This document shows, one piece after another, positions 63,122 through 64,000 of a DNA stretch of 64,000 nt. Source of the stretch: Tenacibaculum sp. SZ-18. Its GTDB lineage: Bacteria > Bacteroidota > Bacteroidia > Flavobacteriales > Flavobacteriaceae. Position 1 is the first letter of the stretch, and each line of letters begins with the position of its first letter. The DNA lies in assembly GCF_002813915.1 (NCBI RefSeq), contig NZ_CP019335.1:3517777-3581776 (forward strand), given 5' to 3'. The notes under the pieces are model-generated. The model was not told the origin of the DNA. It made no database searches and saw only the letters and a program-made list of their open reading frames with translations. A program made the translations under genes and the position numbers.

Positions 63122-64000
63122 ATTAATCGGATGATACGTATTTACAATATCGTGTAGCTTCTCTAAATTATCTTGTACATATTTTTCTGTAGAACTAATA
63201 TATCTATGTCCTGCTAAGTATTGTACTTTTCGTAAATTATAATGTTGTAACCAATTGATTATAATACTACTTCTTAGTTGTGAGTAACTAGTAACTTTAT
63301 TATTATATCTTTTTAACTTTTTTATAATTCTTCCTGTGATAGCATTTATTTGATGACTACTTCCATAAATTAATTGTTCATTATTACTTGTTTGTATTCG
63401 ATTGGTTAAATAATTTCTTGTTGTATTTATATACTCTAATATTGTCAACATTTGTAAAGGTTGTAGTTTGTGAGTTCTTGGATTGCTTCTTCTTGTTCTT
63501 GGGATTTCTATAATACCTTTTTGTAATTGTAAATGATATTCCTGTAAACTATAAATTTCTATTGCTGTTAATCCTTGAAACAACATTAAACCTAATACTA
63601 CTTTATCTCTTAATTTGGTAGCTTTAAAAAATGTATCGTGATGATCTATATTGTAACTATAATATAAATCTTCTAATTCTTCTTCTGTTAGTGTTTCTTT
63701 TATAACTTTAATATACTTTCCTCTTATAACTATATTTTCTGCTGGATTGTACATTGTGTGTTTTTCCTCGATAAGATAATCGTAATACAGTTTTACTGCA
63801 CGTAATTCATTATTGATTGACGCTCTTTGATATTGCTTCTTTTCCTGTAAATATTTCACATATTGTAACAACTCATTGTACTGTATTTCTACACTATGTT
63901 TACCATACCATTCTAACCAATCTGTGTATCTTTTTACTCTTAATAAATGTACTGTTATTGTTGATTTACTATACTTGTTATCTTCTAAATACTTTCTAAA
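63119..64000 (-). CDS. Tyrosine recombinase with degenerate active site, copy 2 (cut by the window edge)
   Basis: The frame is open to base 64000; by comparison with copy 1 only two N-terminal codons (MN) are missing. 294 codons incl. stop are visible. It shares the box I Thr (FQGLTAIEIY) and the box II Ser (SYSQLRSS) of copy 1 and keeps the GH and Tyr. Ten residue differences were counted, nearly all in the last third. Whether its coupled canonical partner lies beyond the window cannot be seen. The repeat begins at its stop codon. Confidence 0.88.
   Translation of the reverse strand, partial: FRKYLEDNKYSKSTITVHLLRVKRYTDWLEWYGKHSVEIQYNELLQYVKYLQEKKQYQRASINNELRAVKLYYDYLIEEKHTMYNPAENIVIRGKYIKVIKETLTEEELEDLYYSYNIDHHDTFFKATKLRDKVVLGLMLFQGLTAIEIYSLQEYHLQLQKGIIEIPRTRRSNPRTHKLQPLQMLTILEYINTTRNYLTNRIQTSNNEQLIYGSSHQINAITGRIIKKLKRYNNKVTSYSQLRSSIIINWLQHYNLRKVQYLAGHRYISSTEKYVQDNLEKLHDIVNTYHPIN

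Noticed and set aside
1-64000. CRISPR array, rRNA genes, complete insertion sequence
   Set aside because: None was seen on reading both strands; the only structural RNA gene with firm support is tRNA-Leu.

Overview
The window looks like a chromosomal segment of a marine-type member of the Flavobacteriaceae (Bacteroidota); a Tenacibaculum- or Polaribacter-like genus is a guess from gene content. The evidence is the AT-rich DNA, promoters of the Bacteroidota type (TTTG, about 20 bases, TAnnTTTG), a type IX secretion C-terminal signal, the DUF6090, DUF3109 and DUF6973 families, the cytochrome b-type sdhCAB operon, and lipoproteins with a Cys right after the signal peptide.

Layout. (1) Bases 1-7740 are an accessory island ending at a tRNA-Leu(CAA) gene. 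They hold a MarR regulator, GNAT, LRR, PhzF and DUF6090 genes, at least four decayed genes, recurrent degenerate intergenic elements, and next to the tRNA a badly decayed tyrosine-recombinase gene, as expected for a dead integrative element in a tRNA 3' end. (2) Bases 7741-30800 are mostly core: prs-rplY, an OmpA/HhH pair, sdhCAB, a LytS/LytTR two-component pair, MarC, dGTPase, nrdB-nrdA. Inserted small items include a MazG-like gene, a decayed AraC regulator and a Panacea-domain/membrane-protein pair that looks like a toxin-antitoxin module. (3) Bases 30800-49710 carry thioredoxin, an S9 and an M13 lipoprotein peptidase in tandem, an ABC ATPase, an Abi_2 (HEPN) abortive-infection gene followed by a possible small RNA, an SDR/aldo-keto reductase/AlbA_2 run, a T9SS-exported lamin-tail protein, a PhoB/PhoR-like pair, and an exonuclease-GIY-YIG fusion. 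(4) Bases 49774-64000 are a second accessory region: a RadC-like/Dam methylase/coiled-coil trio, then an RHS-tip locus read right to left.

The RHS locus is the most interesting part. Twice, the order on the minus strand is tyrosine recombinase, then a GC-richer noncoding repeat of about 0.75 kb, then a 5'-truncated RHS C-terminal module, then a putative immunity gene. The two recombinase copies differ at only 10 residues in the part visible here. Both lack the box I Arg and the box II His, but keep the last His and the Tyr. In the complete copy the degenerate recombinase is translationally coupled to a canonical one and sits downstream of a P-loop ATPase gene (interrupted by an amber codon) and a divergent XRE repressor. 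A RelE/ParE-type toxin-antitoxin cassette plus a 38-aa ORF lies exactly between repeat and recombinase in one copy and is absent from the other. The repeat has nested inverted repeats, three ACTTGGT heptamers at matching places in both copies, and a hairpin kept despite sequence divergence. My inference is a mobile system that inserts or exchanges RHS toxin-tip/immunity cassettes; nothing here proves movement.

All function calls rest on reading protein motifs by eye; no database search was made.
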